Part shown: in pieces, positions 26,119 to 33,113 of the stretch
Position numbering within the stretch: position 1 is the first letter of the stretch
Layout: each line of letters opens with the position of its first letter
DNA from: DATGLW01 sp035293965
GTDB lineage: Bacteria; Actinomycetota; Acidimicrobiia; Acidimicrobiales; RAAP-2
DNA: 42,644 nucleotides
Direction: 5' to 3'
Assembly (NCBI GenBank): GCA_035293965.1
Contig: DATGLW010000127.1
Location: forward strand, 1-42,644
Notes under the pieces: generated by a model
What the model saw: the letters and a program-made list of their open reading frames with translations, nothing else
What the model was told of the DNA's origin: nothing
Database searches by the model: none
Program-made: the position numbers and the translations under genes

Positions 26119-26259
26119 CGGGGAGGGAGGGCACCCCTTCACTGGGGAAGGAGGGCACCCCTTCACTGGGGAAGGAGGGCACCCCTTCACGGGGGAAGGA
26201 GGGCACCCCTTCACGGGGGAAGGAGGGCACCCCTTCACGGGGGAAGGAGGGCGACGACC
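26116..26259. repeat. 24-bp tandem array (about 5.7 copies) at convergent gene ends
   Basis: Units begin at 26116, 26140, 26164, 26188, 26212 and 26236; the core is GGGGAAGGAGGGCACCCC, with variants CACC, CACT and CACG at the left edge. On the minus strand each unit can fold AAGGGG-TGCC-CTCCTT, a six-pair stem with one G-T pair. The TGA stop of the GH43-like gene (26235-26237) lies within the array, and because 24 is a multiple of three, each unit repeats that stop in frame. Not a CRISPR array, as there are no spacers. Possible transcript-end or mRNA-stability element; variable number between strains would be expected. Confidence 0.9.
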
Positions 26260-28049
26260 GGGGCCGCCAGCGACAGGTCGGCTGCCGAGCCCCCGAAGGG
26301 CGCGCTGCCGAAGGCGAACACTCCCCCGTCGGCAGCCACCAGCCAGTAGCCGTCGCCGAACCCGTCAGGGGCACCCCCCACGACGGGGGCCGCAAGCGCG
26401 ACGCCCGCGAGCGAGCCGAGCGCGGGAGCCGCCCCAAAGGGGTACACGGCGCCGCCGGCTCCGACCAGCCAGTAACCGAGCCCCCCTCCTGCGGTGAGGA
26501 CGCTCACGACCGGCGCGCGAAGCGCACGACCTCCCGTCGACCCGAAGAAGGGTGCGTCGAACGCGAACACGCCCCCGTCGGCGGCCACCAGCCAGTAGCC
26601 GCCGGTCCAGCGGTCCGGCGCCATGCCCACGATCGGGGCATCGAGGAGCTGCCCGCCCATCGAGCCGTCGAAGGCGGCGTCGCCGAAGGCGAACACGCCC
26701 CCGTCGGCAGCCACCAGCCAGTAGCCGCCGGTCGCCTCGTCGACCGCCATGCCCACGATCGGGGCGTTCAGGGGCTGGCCGCCCATCGAGCCGTCGAAGG
26801 CGGCGTCGCCGAAGGTGAACACGCCCCCGTCGGCCGCGGCCAGCCGGTAGCCCGTGCCGTCGGTCGGCGGGCAGAGCGGGGTCAGGGGTTGCGGGGTGGT
26901 GGTCGGCCCGAGCACGTCGGGGTTCCCGCCCGCCACGCAGAGCGGATCGATGCGCAGCGTGCGCGAGCCGCCGGCGGCGTAGCCGACCGCGGGCGGTGTC
27001 CAGGCCGCGTAGGCCAGCCACAGCTGCCCGTTGGCGTCCGCGAAGACCGAGCCGCCTCCGGGCCCTGCCACGGTCGCGCTCGACGCCAGCAGTGGGTGGT
27101 CGGCGGGCTCCTCGCACGGGCCCTGGGGACCGAGGCACACCGCGTACCCGGTGGCGTACGAGGCGTCGGCGTAGGCCCCGCCGGAGAACAGCAGCAGGTA
27201 CCGGTTGCCGACCACCACCATGTCGGGGTTCTCGACCGTCTGCTCCCACGCCTGGTCGGCGTGGAGCAGCGCCATCGGTGGCCCGGCGGTCACGACGCCG
27301 CCGGCGCTCTGCGCGACCTCGGCGCTCCACAGGGTCGGGCGGCCGTCGGCGTCGGGCGACGCCCACGCGAGGTAGAGCCGGCCGTCGGTCGCCTGGTAGG
27401 GGTCGGGGTCGATCGAGTCACCGAGCTCGGGCTGGCAGACGAGGGGGGCGGGGTTCGTGTCCTGGTACGGGCCGGCGGCGTCCGCGCTCGTGGCCACGCC
27501 GATGCAGCGCGCACCCGAGGCGGTGTCGATCGCCGAGTAGAAGAGGAGCCACCTGGCGCCCCAGCGGGTGACGGCTGGCGCCCACACCCGCTCGTAGGGG
27601 CTCGACGTCGCCCAGGTCCCGACGGTTGGGAGTGCGTCGGTCAGCGCCCCGTAGGACTGGGGCCAGCTGGCCAGGTCGCTCGTCGACATCTCGCTCACGT
27701 TGTTGTCGAGGTTGCCGGTGGCGAACGCGTAGTAGGTGCCGCCGTCCTCCACGACGGAGGGGTCCGGGAAGTCGACGCCCGACAGCGGGTTGGCGTAGCT
27801 GCCGGCAGGGGCGGCGGCGTGCGACGCCATCGGGGGGCTCGAGGCCCGGCCGTAGGGCGAGGAGCGGTCGGGGCCGGACCCCTGCCCCCCGGTGGGCTGC
27901 GCGCCCGCGGGGCTCGGGGGTGCGGACTGCGCCGATGCCGGGGGGCCACCGGGCACGACGGCGAGCGCCAACGACAGCGCGCCAAGCGCCAAGCCCAGCG
28001 CGCGGAGCGCGCCGGGCGCCGAGGCGACCGGCCGGGGCACGCCGGCCAT
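26235..28049 (-). CDS. Secreted GH43-like beta-propeller protein with five C-terminal repeats
   Basis: 604 aa from ATG 28049. Signal peptide: hydrophobic segment 13-34, with cleavage likely after ASA at 38-40. A Ser/Pro/Gly linker is followed by a five-bladed propeller resembling GH43/arabinanase enzymes. Candidate catalytic residues are Asp96 in DFPDPS (base), Asp214 in SIDPDP and Glu273 in VENPDM (acid). A C-terminal part (400-604) consists of five ~41-residue repeats with GYWLVAADGGVFAFGDA and GS-GG cores, a repeat type I know from many Acidimicrobiia exported proteins. It is the last gene of the sigma-headed cluster. Probable role: extracellular or cell-surface polysaccharide hydrolysis or binding. 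Activity is inferred from residue placement only. Confidence 0.85.
   Translation of the reverse strand: MAGVPRPVASAPGALRALGLALGALSLALAVVPGGPPASAQSAPPSPAGAQPTGGQGSGPDRSSPYGRASSPPMASHAAAPAGSYANPLSGVDFPDPSVVEDGGTYYAFATGNLDNNVSEMSTSDLASWPQSYGALTDALPTVGTWATSSPYERVWAPAVTRWGARWLLFYSAIDTASGARCIGVATSADAAGPYQDTNPAPLVCQPELGDSIDPDPYQATDGRLYLAWASPDADGRPTLWSAEVAQSAGGVVTAGPPMALLHADQAWEQTVENPDMVVVGNRYLLLFSGGAYADASYATGYAVCLGPQGPCEEPADHPLLASSATVAGPGGGSVFADANGQLWLAYAAWTPPAVGYAAGGSRTLRIDPLCVAGGNPDVLGPTTTPQPLTPLCPPTDGTGYRLAAADGGVFTFGDAAFDGSMGGQPLNAPIVGMAVDEATGGYWLVAADGGVFAFGDAAFDGSMGGQLLDAPIVGMAPDRWTGGYWLVAADGGVFAFDAPFFGSTGGRALRAPVVSVLTAGGGLGYWLVGAGGAVYPFGAAPALGSLAGVALAAPVVGGAPDGFGDGYWLVAADGGVFAFGSAPFGGSAADLSLAAPVVALLPP
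26238..26852 (-). repeat. Five ~123-bp coding repeats (DGGVFAFGDA type)
   Basis: Within the GH43-like gene, about 41-codon repeats start at residues near 400, 442, 484, 525 and 567. The first two are nearly identical at DNA level (CCGTCGGCAGCCACCAGCCA recurs), the third to fifth have diverged. Such arrays recombine and may change repeat number. Confidence 0.85.
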
Positions 28050-28087
28050 GCCTAGCAGCGGCGCCGCCACCTGGCGCGCATGCCCGG

Positions 28088-28480
28088 CTACCAGGCCACC
28101 TGCATCATCTCCAGGGCGTCGAGGATGGAGGCTTCTGTCTCCGACAGGTTGGCGAACTGCATGCCGACTCGGGTGGCGCTTCCGGCCACCGGCACTGCGT
28201 AGCGCACCTCGCCGACCACGCGGATGGAGACCGAGCCCTCGGGCGTCTCCACCTCGACTGCCAGCAGCTGGCCGTCGATGTCGCCGGGCATCGGACCGGT
28301 CACCAGCACCCCGGCGCCGATCACCGAGATGTCGACCACGTCGCACTCGGTCCATGCCGCCGCGGCGGCGCCTTCGACGCGGCAGCGCCCGTGCCAGCGC
28401 ACGCGCTGGCGGGGGACGCGGCGGCGCAGCTGGAGCTCCTCTCCTGCAGGATCTCGCCGGAGCTCGTCGGAGGTCGTCAT
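28088..28480 (-). CDS. PilZ-domain c-di-GMP receptor
   Basis: 130 aa from ATG 28480. The PilZ signature is complete: an N-terminal Arg cluster RRRVPRQR with RxxxR spacing, then DISVIGAGV (the D/NxSxxG motif), and further strands ending RVGMQFANLSETE. It is a single-domain soluble protein that would bind cyclic di-GMP and pass the signal to a partner. It sits 10 bp downstream of the 163-aa exported protein gene and 38 bp upstream of the secreted GH43-like protein, in one direction. Context suggests control of an extracellular matrix or surface process by c-di-GMP. No diguanylate cyclase is in the window. Confidence 0.9.
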   Translation of the reverse strand: MTTSDELRRDPAGEELQLRRRVPRQRVRWHGRCRVEGAAAAAWTECDVVDISVIGAGVLVTGPMPGDIDGQLLAVEVETPEGSVSIRVVGEVRYAVPVAGSATRVGMQFANLSETEASILDALEMMQVAW

Positions 28481-28490
28481 GTCGCCCGCC

Positions 28491-28982
28491 TCACGAGCCC
28501 GCAGGCGCCGAGGAGCCGGCGGGGGCCACCGACGGCACCGTGCTCGGGTCGACGCCCAGGGGCACGAACCCCTTGCCCGGGTACTCGTGGCCGACCACGG
28601 TCGAGAGGTCCTGCCCGTAGACAGTCACGACCGGGGCCTGGGGGCCGGCTCCCGCGGCAGGTGGCTGCTCGCTCGACGACGGCACCTGGCCGGGGATCGG
28701 TTGGCCCTGGGGAACGGGCATCAGGTCTGCCCGCTTCACGTAGCCGACCACGGTGCCGTCGCTCGTGACCGGCACGAAGGACGGCACCTGGCTCCAGTCG
28801 ATCCCGCCGCCCGACATCGCGCTCGGCGGGATGGGACCGGCAACCGGGACCGAGGCCGTCGACCCGCCCGAGGCGGGCACGAATGAGGCGACCGCGGCGG
28901 TCGCCCCCGCGGCGCAGGCCGCGACGAGGCCGAGGACGGCGCCACTCCTGAGGGTGCGCCGGCGTGGGGCTCGAGTGGTCAT
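28491..28982 (-). CDS. Exported/membrane-anchored protein with DWS-VPSF module
   Basis: 163 aa from ATG 28982, with AGGAG upstream; the open frame above it is not used. N-terminal basic residues (RAPRRRTLR) precede a hydrophobic segment (13-34), a signal peptide or anchor. The remainder carries the module GGIDWSQVPSFVPVTSDGTVVGYVKRADL and VVTVYGQDLSTVVGHEYPGKGFVPLG, which is clearly related to residues ~124-195 of the membrane PASTA protein at 29705 (GVLDWSKVPSF ... VGFVRKSDLE ... VYGPDHRLVGHIY ... YRPLG). Function unknown. The shared module suggests the two interact with the same extracellular partner, or that one modulates the other. Confidence 0.75.
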   Translation of the reverse strand: MTTRAPRRRTLRSGAVLGLVAACAAGATAAVASFVPASGGSTASVPVAGPIPPSAMSGGGIDWSQVPSFVPVTSDGTVVGYVKRADLMPVPQGQPIPGQVPSSSEQPPAAGAGPQAPVVTVYGQDLSTVVGHEYPGKGFVPLGVDPSTVPSVAPAGSSAPAGS

Positions 28983-29039
28983 GGGATGCTCCTGTCGGGT
29001 TCGGGTGGATGGGACGAGTGGCACGACGCGCATGGCGGG

Positions 29040-29537
29040 TCAGCTCTGGGGGGGCGAGTACACGGACCCGGCCGAGATGTACTGGTAGCTCCCGTTCACG
29101 TCCGACCAGACCTCGCCGGAGGTCTCGGTCACGTAGTTGTGGGTGCCCGACGGCTGGCCGCACAGGTCGAACGGACCGACCCAGAACCCCGAGCCGGCGC
29201 TCGAGTTCAGGTACCACGGCGTGAAGCCGCACCAGTACCCGTCCTTGTAGCCCGAGAGCATGATCCCCTGCCACTGGGCCGCCATGTCGGCCGCCGTGCC
29301 GGCGCACTGGCCGGGGTCGACCGAGCTGTAGATGGAGCCGTAGTTGTCGTGGCTGCCGCTCGCGATGTAGGCGGTGAGGCACGTGTCGGCGAACCAGTAG
29401 GGGTAGTAGGGGCCGCTCACGACGGTGAACTGCTGCGTGTAGGCGTCGGCGAACGCGGCGCGCAGGGGGACGAGCACCGCGGCGCTCGCCGCCGCCGACA
29501 CCGCGGCGGTGAGGAGGATGGATCGTCGTGTGGGCAC
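29040..29537 (-). CDS. Small exported protein, possible Tat signal
   Basis: 165 aa from GTG 29537, with AAAGG eight bases before it. An RR pair in PTRRSILLTAAVSAAASAAVL (residues 4-5) followed by a hydrophobic stretch resembles a Tat or Sec signal with probable cleavage after AFA near residue 30. The mature part is rich in Tyr, Trp, Gly and Ser with four Cys (DTCLTA, GQCAGT, YWCGFT, DLCGQP), perhaps two disulfides. Phrases such as NYGSIYSSVDPGQC and SGSGFWVGPFDLCGQPSG are not known to me. It could be a secreted structural or carbohydrate-binding protein. It lies between the PASTA membrane protein and the 163-aa protein. I cannot assign a family. Confidence 0.7.
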   Translation of the reverse strand: MPTRRSILLTAAVSAAASAAVLVPLRAAFADAYTQQFTVVSGPYYPYWFADTCLTAYIASGSHDNYGSIYSSVDPGQCAGTAADMAAQWQGIMLSGYKDGYWCGFTPWYLNSSAGSGFWVGPFDLCGQPSGTHNYVTETSGEVWSDVNGSYQYISAGSVYSPPQS

Positions 29538-29550
29538 GGGCTTGCCTTTC

Positions 29551-29580
29551 TGTTCGTTGCTGTTCGTTGCTGGTCGTTGC
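29551..29580. repeat. 10-bp tandem repeat in the 5' leader of the 165-aa gene
   Basis: TGTTCGTTGC occurs twice, followed by TGGTCGTTGC, starting 14 bp before the GTG start and reading GCAACGAACA on the sense strand. The region 29538-29704 has no gene and further TTCGTTGCC echoes. Could bind a protein or regulate translation initiation. Confidence 0.8.
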
Positions 29581-29704
29581 TGGTCTCTTCGTTGCCGGCT
29601 GTGTCGAGCGCTCCGTCGTGCCACCTCCGTGCTGGTCGAGCGCTCGGTCTGAACCCGCCGCGCGCCGGAACCTCTCTCCGTGCGGCCGCGGGCTGCCGGC
29701 GCGC

Positions 29705-30586
29705 TCAGGTCGCCACGGAGATGGAGACCTCCGACCCGCGGGCGAGGCGGCTGTCGGGCAGGGGCACGGGGGCCTCCGACACGACCGTGCCCGCCATGGC
29801 GTGGGCTCCGGGCGCGCCCACCACGCGGACCTCGAAGCCGGCCGCAAGGAGCCGGCGCACGGCCCGGTCGACCGCCAGGCCGCGGACGTCGGGCACGGCC
29901 ACCCCCGGGCGGATGACCGCGCTCGGTGGCTCGGGACCGGTCAGCGACACCCCGGGAGGCGGCGTGACCGACTCGGCCACAGGCGGGCACGACGGCGCGA
30001 TGCCCAGGGGTCGGTAGCCGGCTATCGCGTAGATGTGCCCGACGAGTCTGTGGTCGGGGCCGTAGACGGCGACGCCGCCCCTGCCGCAGGCCGCCACCGG
30101 GGATGGCGAGGGGATCACATGCGTCGTGTGCTCGAGGTCGGACTTCCTCACGAAGCCAACGGGCGAACCTTGCGACACCGCGATCACGAAGCTCGGCACC
30201 TTCGACCAGTCGAGGACGCCGCGGTGGACGGCGTCCGCAGGCAGCTCTGCCGCCACGGGCACGCCGTTCGTCGCCTGCAGGAGCACGGTCGCGTCGGCCG
30301 GCGTGCCGGTGCCCGAAGCGAGCGTGAGCACGGCCACGAGCACGGCCGCGGAGCCTGCAGCCAGCGACGCGAGGAGGAACGGGCGGCGGCCCGGCCAGCT
30401 CCGCCGTACCGGTTGAGCCGGGCTGGTCCCGTTGCGTCGGATCGGCTCGGATGCCACGATCGACCGCAGGAGCCGCCGGGCCGCCGGGTCGCGCGGCGAG
30501 TCGAGGAGCGCGTCGTCGGCGATCGGGTTCGCCAGCGCCACGAGCCGGTGGACGTCGTGGGCGCGTCGGCGGCGGCGCTCAGCCAT
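29705..30586 (-). CDS. Single-TM protein with DWS-VPSF module and C-terminal PASTA domain (possible anti-sigma factor)
   Basis: 293 aa from ATG 30586, which overlaps the sigma factor stop by 8 bases. The cytoplasmic N-terminal part is basic (MAERRRRRAHDVHRL, then LLRSIVAS), a TM helix lies at 69-91, and the outer part has GVLDWSKVPSFVIAVSQ (124-140) and VYGPDHRLVGHIYAIAGYRPLG. A PASTA-like domain at 229-293 (AVPDVRGLAVDRAVRRLLAAGFEVRVVG ...) may sense peptidoglycan or beta-lactams as in StkP/PknB. It lacks the HxxxCxxC zinc motif of classical anti-sigma factors, but the translational overlap with the sigma gene and the topology support that role. No direct evidence of sigma binding. Confidence 0.75.
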   Translation of the reverse strand: MAERRRRRAHDVHRLVALANPIADDALLDSPRDPAARRLLRSIVASEPIRRNGTSPAQPVRRSWPGRRPFLLASLAAGSAAVLVAVLTLASGTGTPADATVLLQATNGVPVAAELPADAVHRGVLDWSKVPSFVIAVSQGSPVGFVRKSDLEHTTHVIPSPSPVAACGRGGVAVYGPDHRLVGHIYAIAGYRPLGIAPSCPPVAESVTPPPGVSLTGPEPPSAVIRPGVAVPDVRGLAVDRAVRRLLAAGFEVRVVGAPGAHAMAGTVVSEAPVPLPDSRLARGSEVSISVAT

Positions 30587-31163
30587 GTGCCACCACCCCG
30601 CCCAGGCCCGGCTCGCACACGTGGAGCCCGGTCGCCTCGGCCTCTGCCCGCGCCGAGCCGTCCGCCAGCTCTGCGAAGACCTTGGCGAAGCGCCGGCGCG
30701 CCCGTACGAGGCGCACGCGCGCCGCCCCGCTCCCGCAGCCGAGCACGACGGCCATCTCCGAGGGCGAGAGCCCTTCCCACGCGGCCAGTCGAAGTACCTC
30801 GCGATCTGCCTCGGCCAGCCGGCCGAGCGCCTCCTCGGCCAACCCGTTCGACGGGTCGGCGGGGCCGTCGTCGACCACCGGCGTGAGCTCGTAGCGGAGG
30901 CGCTCGGCCAGGCGGTGGCGCCGGCGAGCTCCCCGGGAGTGGTTCGCGATCACGTGACGGGCGACCCCGAAGAGCCACGGCCGGGCGTCGGCGACCGGCA
31001 CGGCGTCGATCCGCTGCCAGGCCACGAGGAACGTCTCGGCCACGACGTCAGCCGCGTCGTCGGCGCTCGCCGTTCGACGGCGGGCATACCCGACGAGCGG
31101 CCGGTAGTTGTCGGCGTACAACTGCCGGAAGCGGGTCGCCGCGTCGGCTCGAGGTTCTGCCAC
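30579..31163 (-). CDS. ECF sigma factor
   Basis: About 194 aa from GTG 31163, seven bases after GAGGG; GTG 31172 is alternative but has no site. Region 2 is RFRQLYADNYRPLVGYARRRTASADDAADVVAETFLVAWQRID and PWLFGVARHVIANHSRG, with conserved -10-recognition features. Region 4 is EADREVLRLAAWEGLSPSEMAVVLGCGSGAARVRLVRARRRF, a helix-turn-helix for -35 recognition. No zinc-finger fusion. It is followed by the PASTA-domain membrane protein with an overlap, the usual sigma/anti-sigma order. It probably controls the cluster down to 26235. Its own promoter could lie in the 31164-31490 gap, but I saw no confident match. Confidence 0.9.
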   Translation of the reverse strand: MAEPRADAATRFRQLYADNYRPLVGYARRRTASADDAADVVAETFLVAWQRIDAVPVADARPWLFGVARHVIANHSRGARRRHRLAERLRYELTPVVDDGPADPSNGLAEEALGRLAEADREVLRLAAWEGLSPSEMAVVLGCGSGAARVRLVRARRRFAKVFAELADGSARAEAEATGLHVCEPGLGGVVAHG

Positions 31164-31329
31164 CTGGTTCACCCTCAGGGCTCACATCGCACGGCGCTCC
31201 CACCCCCCTGCCGGCACGAGGACGGGCGCGATGCCGCGAGCGGTCGCCACGAGGCACGTGCTGCGCACACGCCTCATCATGTCCGGCACGGGCCCGATCG
31301 TTACAGCCTTCGCCACAGCCCGGCCGCCG

Positions 31330-31439
31330 TGGCGGGCAGGGCGTCCTCGGTCCGGAGGGGGACGGGGACCGGACGAGGGGACGGTGGAGCGGGCCCGGTC
31401 GCACGAACGCCCTGGCGGGCAGGGCGTCCTCGGTCCGGA
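31330..31439. repeat. 27-bp perfect direct repeat in a 327-bp gap
   Basis: The 27-bp sequence with core GGCGGGCAGGGCGTCCTCGG is at 31330-31356 and 31413-31439, an 83-bp period. It lies in 31164-31490, the longest stretch without a gene in this part, between the divergent ECF sigma factor and the binding-protein-like gene. No ORF or RNA was recognised in the gap. Confidence 0.85.
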
Positions 31440-31490
31440 CGTTCTAGGGTGGCAGCGAGGCCCGGGAGGGGGCTGGACGGGAGGGGTGCC

Positions 31491-32570
31491 ATGGCCAAGG
31501 TCGAGCCGTTCAAGGTGGGCTTCCTCGACGAGGGCCTGAGCGAGGATCCGGACGCCTTCGACCGCTCGATCGGAGCGATGCTGCGCTTCCGCTTCGACGA
31601 GGCGCTCGAGTCGGGGGAGCTCGACCGGCCGGTGGAGCTGGTCGTGCGCCGGGGCCGGGGGCTGCCGCACGGCACGGCCAAGGCCGTGTGCGACGCCTGG
31701 AACGAGCTCGCCGACGAGGGCGTCCTCGTCATCATCGGCCCCGGCATCACCGACAACTGCATCGCCGTGGCGCCCCTCTTCGAGCAGCGAGGCGTGCCGA
31801 CCATCAACTTCCCCGGCACGACGCGCTCACGTGGCCGCTATGGGTTCCACTACCAGATCGGCTCCCTCTACGACGACGGGCCGCTGATCGCCCGGGCGAT
31901 GGCCCGGCGCGGACTGCGCGACGTGGCCGTGATCCGCGACCGCTCGCCGATCGGCGCCGAGTTCTTCGAGTACTTCGAGGAGGAGTGCCAGCGGTCGGGC
32001 CTCTCGATCAGCCGCGACGTCGCGTGCTCACCCATCGCCGAGGACCTCCAGCCCGAGGCCGAACGGGCGGCGAGCGGCGGGCCGGACGCCCTCGTGTACC
32101 TCGGCTTCGGGGCCGTCCTCCTCGACCTCTCGCGTGCGCTGACCCGCATCGGGTGGGACCCGCCACGCTTCACGACCAGCGCCGGGATGCACTTCCTCGC
32201 CAAGAGCGACGACGAGCGGCGAGAGATGAGCGGCTGGGTGTACGTCGACCAGGTCGACGAGGACAACCCGACCCTGCGCGCCATGCTGGACCGCTTCGAG
32301 CAGCGCACCGGCACGCGCCCCTTCGAGCCGCTGGCCGCCGCCATGTACGACATGGCCACCCTTGCGGTCCTCGGCATCCGCTATGCCACCGTGCACACCC
32401 CCGAAGGCGTGACCGAGGGCCTGGAACGGATCCACCAGGTGCCTGCGGTGCTCGGTGGCGCGGGAACCGTGCAGGGCTTCGGGCCCTGGGAGCGGACAGC
32501 GCTCAAGGGCGCCGACTACCTCGTGCTGCGCGAGATGCGCGGCACCGAGAGCGTCAAGTACGCCGGCTGA
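31491..32570 (+). CDS. Periplasmic-binding-fold (Peripla_BP_6-like) protein without signal peptide
   Basis: 359 aa from ATG 31491, with GGGAGGGG seven bases before it. The sequence follows the type I solute-binding fold used for branched-chain amino acids and ABC substrates: KVGFLDEGLSEDPDAFDRSIGAMLRF, a VLVIIGPGITDNCIAVAPLFEQRGVPTINFPG segment, and a second lobe DVAVIRDRSPIGAEFFEYFEEECQRSG. The N-terminus (MAKVEPFKVGFLDEG) shows no signal peptide or lipobox, and no ABC permease genes are nearby, so it is probably cytoplasmic. Such proteins can serve as regulatory or ligand-sensing subunits. It is divergent from the ECF sigma factor. Function uncertain. Confidence 0.8.
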   Translation: MAKVEPFKVGFLDEGLSEDPDAFDRSIGAMLRFRFDEALESGELDRPVELVVRRGRGLPHGTAKAVCDAWNELADEGVLVIIGPGITDNCIAVAPLFEQRGVPTINFPGTTRSRGRYGFHYQIGSLYDDGPLIARAMARRGLRDVAVIRDRSPIGAEFFEYFEEECQRSGLSISRDVACSPIAEDLQPEAERAASGGPDALVYLGFGAVLLDLSRALTRIGWDPPRFTTSAGMHFLAKSDDERREMSGWVYVDQVDEDNPTLRAMLDRFEQRTGTRPFEPLAAAMYDMATLAVLGIRYATVHTPEGVTEGLERIHQVPAVLGGAGTVQGFGPWERTALKGADYLVLREMRGTESVKYAG

Positions 32571-32722
32571 ACAACCGCAACCTCATCGACCTTCTGGAGC
32601 GCCACCGGAGCGGCGCCCGTTGCCGAGCACTCGTTCCTTTCGAACTTCGAGGACGCGAGCCGTACCGCCAGGCCTGCGAAGGGGCGCCAGGCTGATCGGG
32701 CCTGTCGCCCGCGCGCATCGGC

Positions 32723-33100
32723 TCAGAGGGCCAACCCGATCGCCAAGCCGGCCGCAGCGGCACCGAGCCCGACGGCCACACTGACGACCACGTTCCCGAG
32801 GGCGTCGAGGATGCGCCCGCCTTCCAGCAGGCCGACGGTCTCGAAGGTGAAGGCCGAAAAGGTCGTGTACGCCCCGCAGAAACCGGTGCCGAGCAAGGCC
32901 TTCACGATGTCGGGAAGACGACCGGCCAGCGCCAGGCCGGTGAGGAAGCCGAGGAGGAGCGACCCGGTGGCGTTGATGACAAAGGTCCCCCACGGCAAGT
33001 CCGACTCGCGGCGCCTGCTGATGGCCCGGTCCAGCAGGTAGCGCGATGGTGCGCCCACGAACCCTCCGGCGGCGACGGCGAGAAGGAGGTCCAGCGTCAT
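32723..33100 (-). CDS. crcB: CrcB fluoride channel subunit
   Basis: 125 aa from ATG 33100. Four TM helices of the Fluc/CrcB family; hallmark motifs are GTFVINATGSLLLGFL and LLGTGFCGAYTTFSAFTFE, whose Phe/Thr/Ser residues line the pore. It exports F- as a dual-topology dimer. It follows a second crcB 13 bp upstream, on the same strand and probably in the same transcript, so the pair is likely a heterodimer of fixed opposite topologies. Control is by the fluoride riboswitch at 33796-33846. Confidence 0.95.
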   Translation of the reverse strand: MTLDLLLAVAAGGFVGAPSRYLLDRAISRRRESDLPWGTFVINATGSLLLGFLTGLALAGRLPDIVKALLGTGFCGAYTTFSAFTFETVGLLEGGRILDALGNVVVSVAVGLGAAAAGLAIGLAL

Positions 33101-33113
33101 GGCGTCGCCCTCG

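Noticed and set aside
26116..26259. Possible CRISPR array
   Set aside because: Units are directly adjacent with no spacers and vary at one edge; it is a simple tandem repeat.
32571..32722. Terminator between the binding-protein gene and crcB
   Set aside because: Only a 5-bp stem (GCGCC/GGCGC near 32599-32616) with no T-tract; too weak to list.
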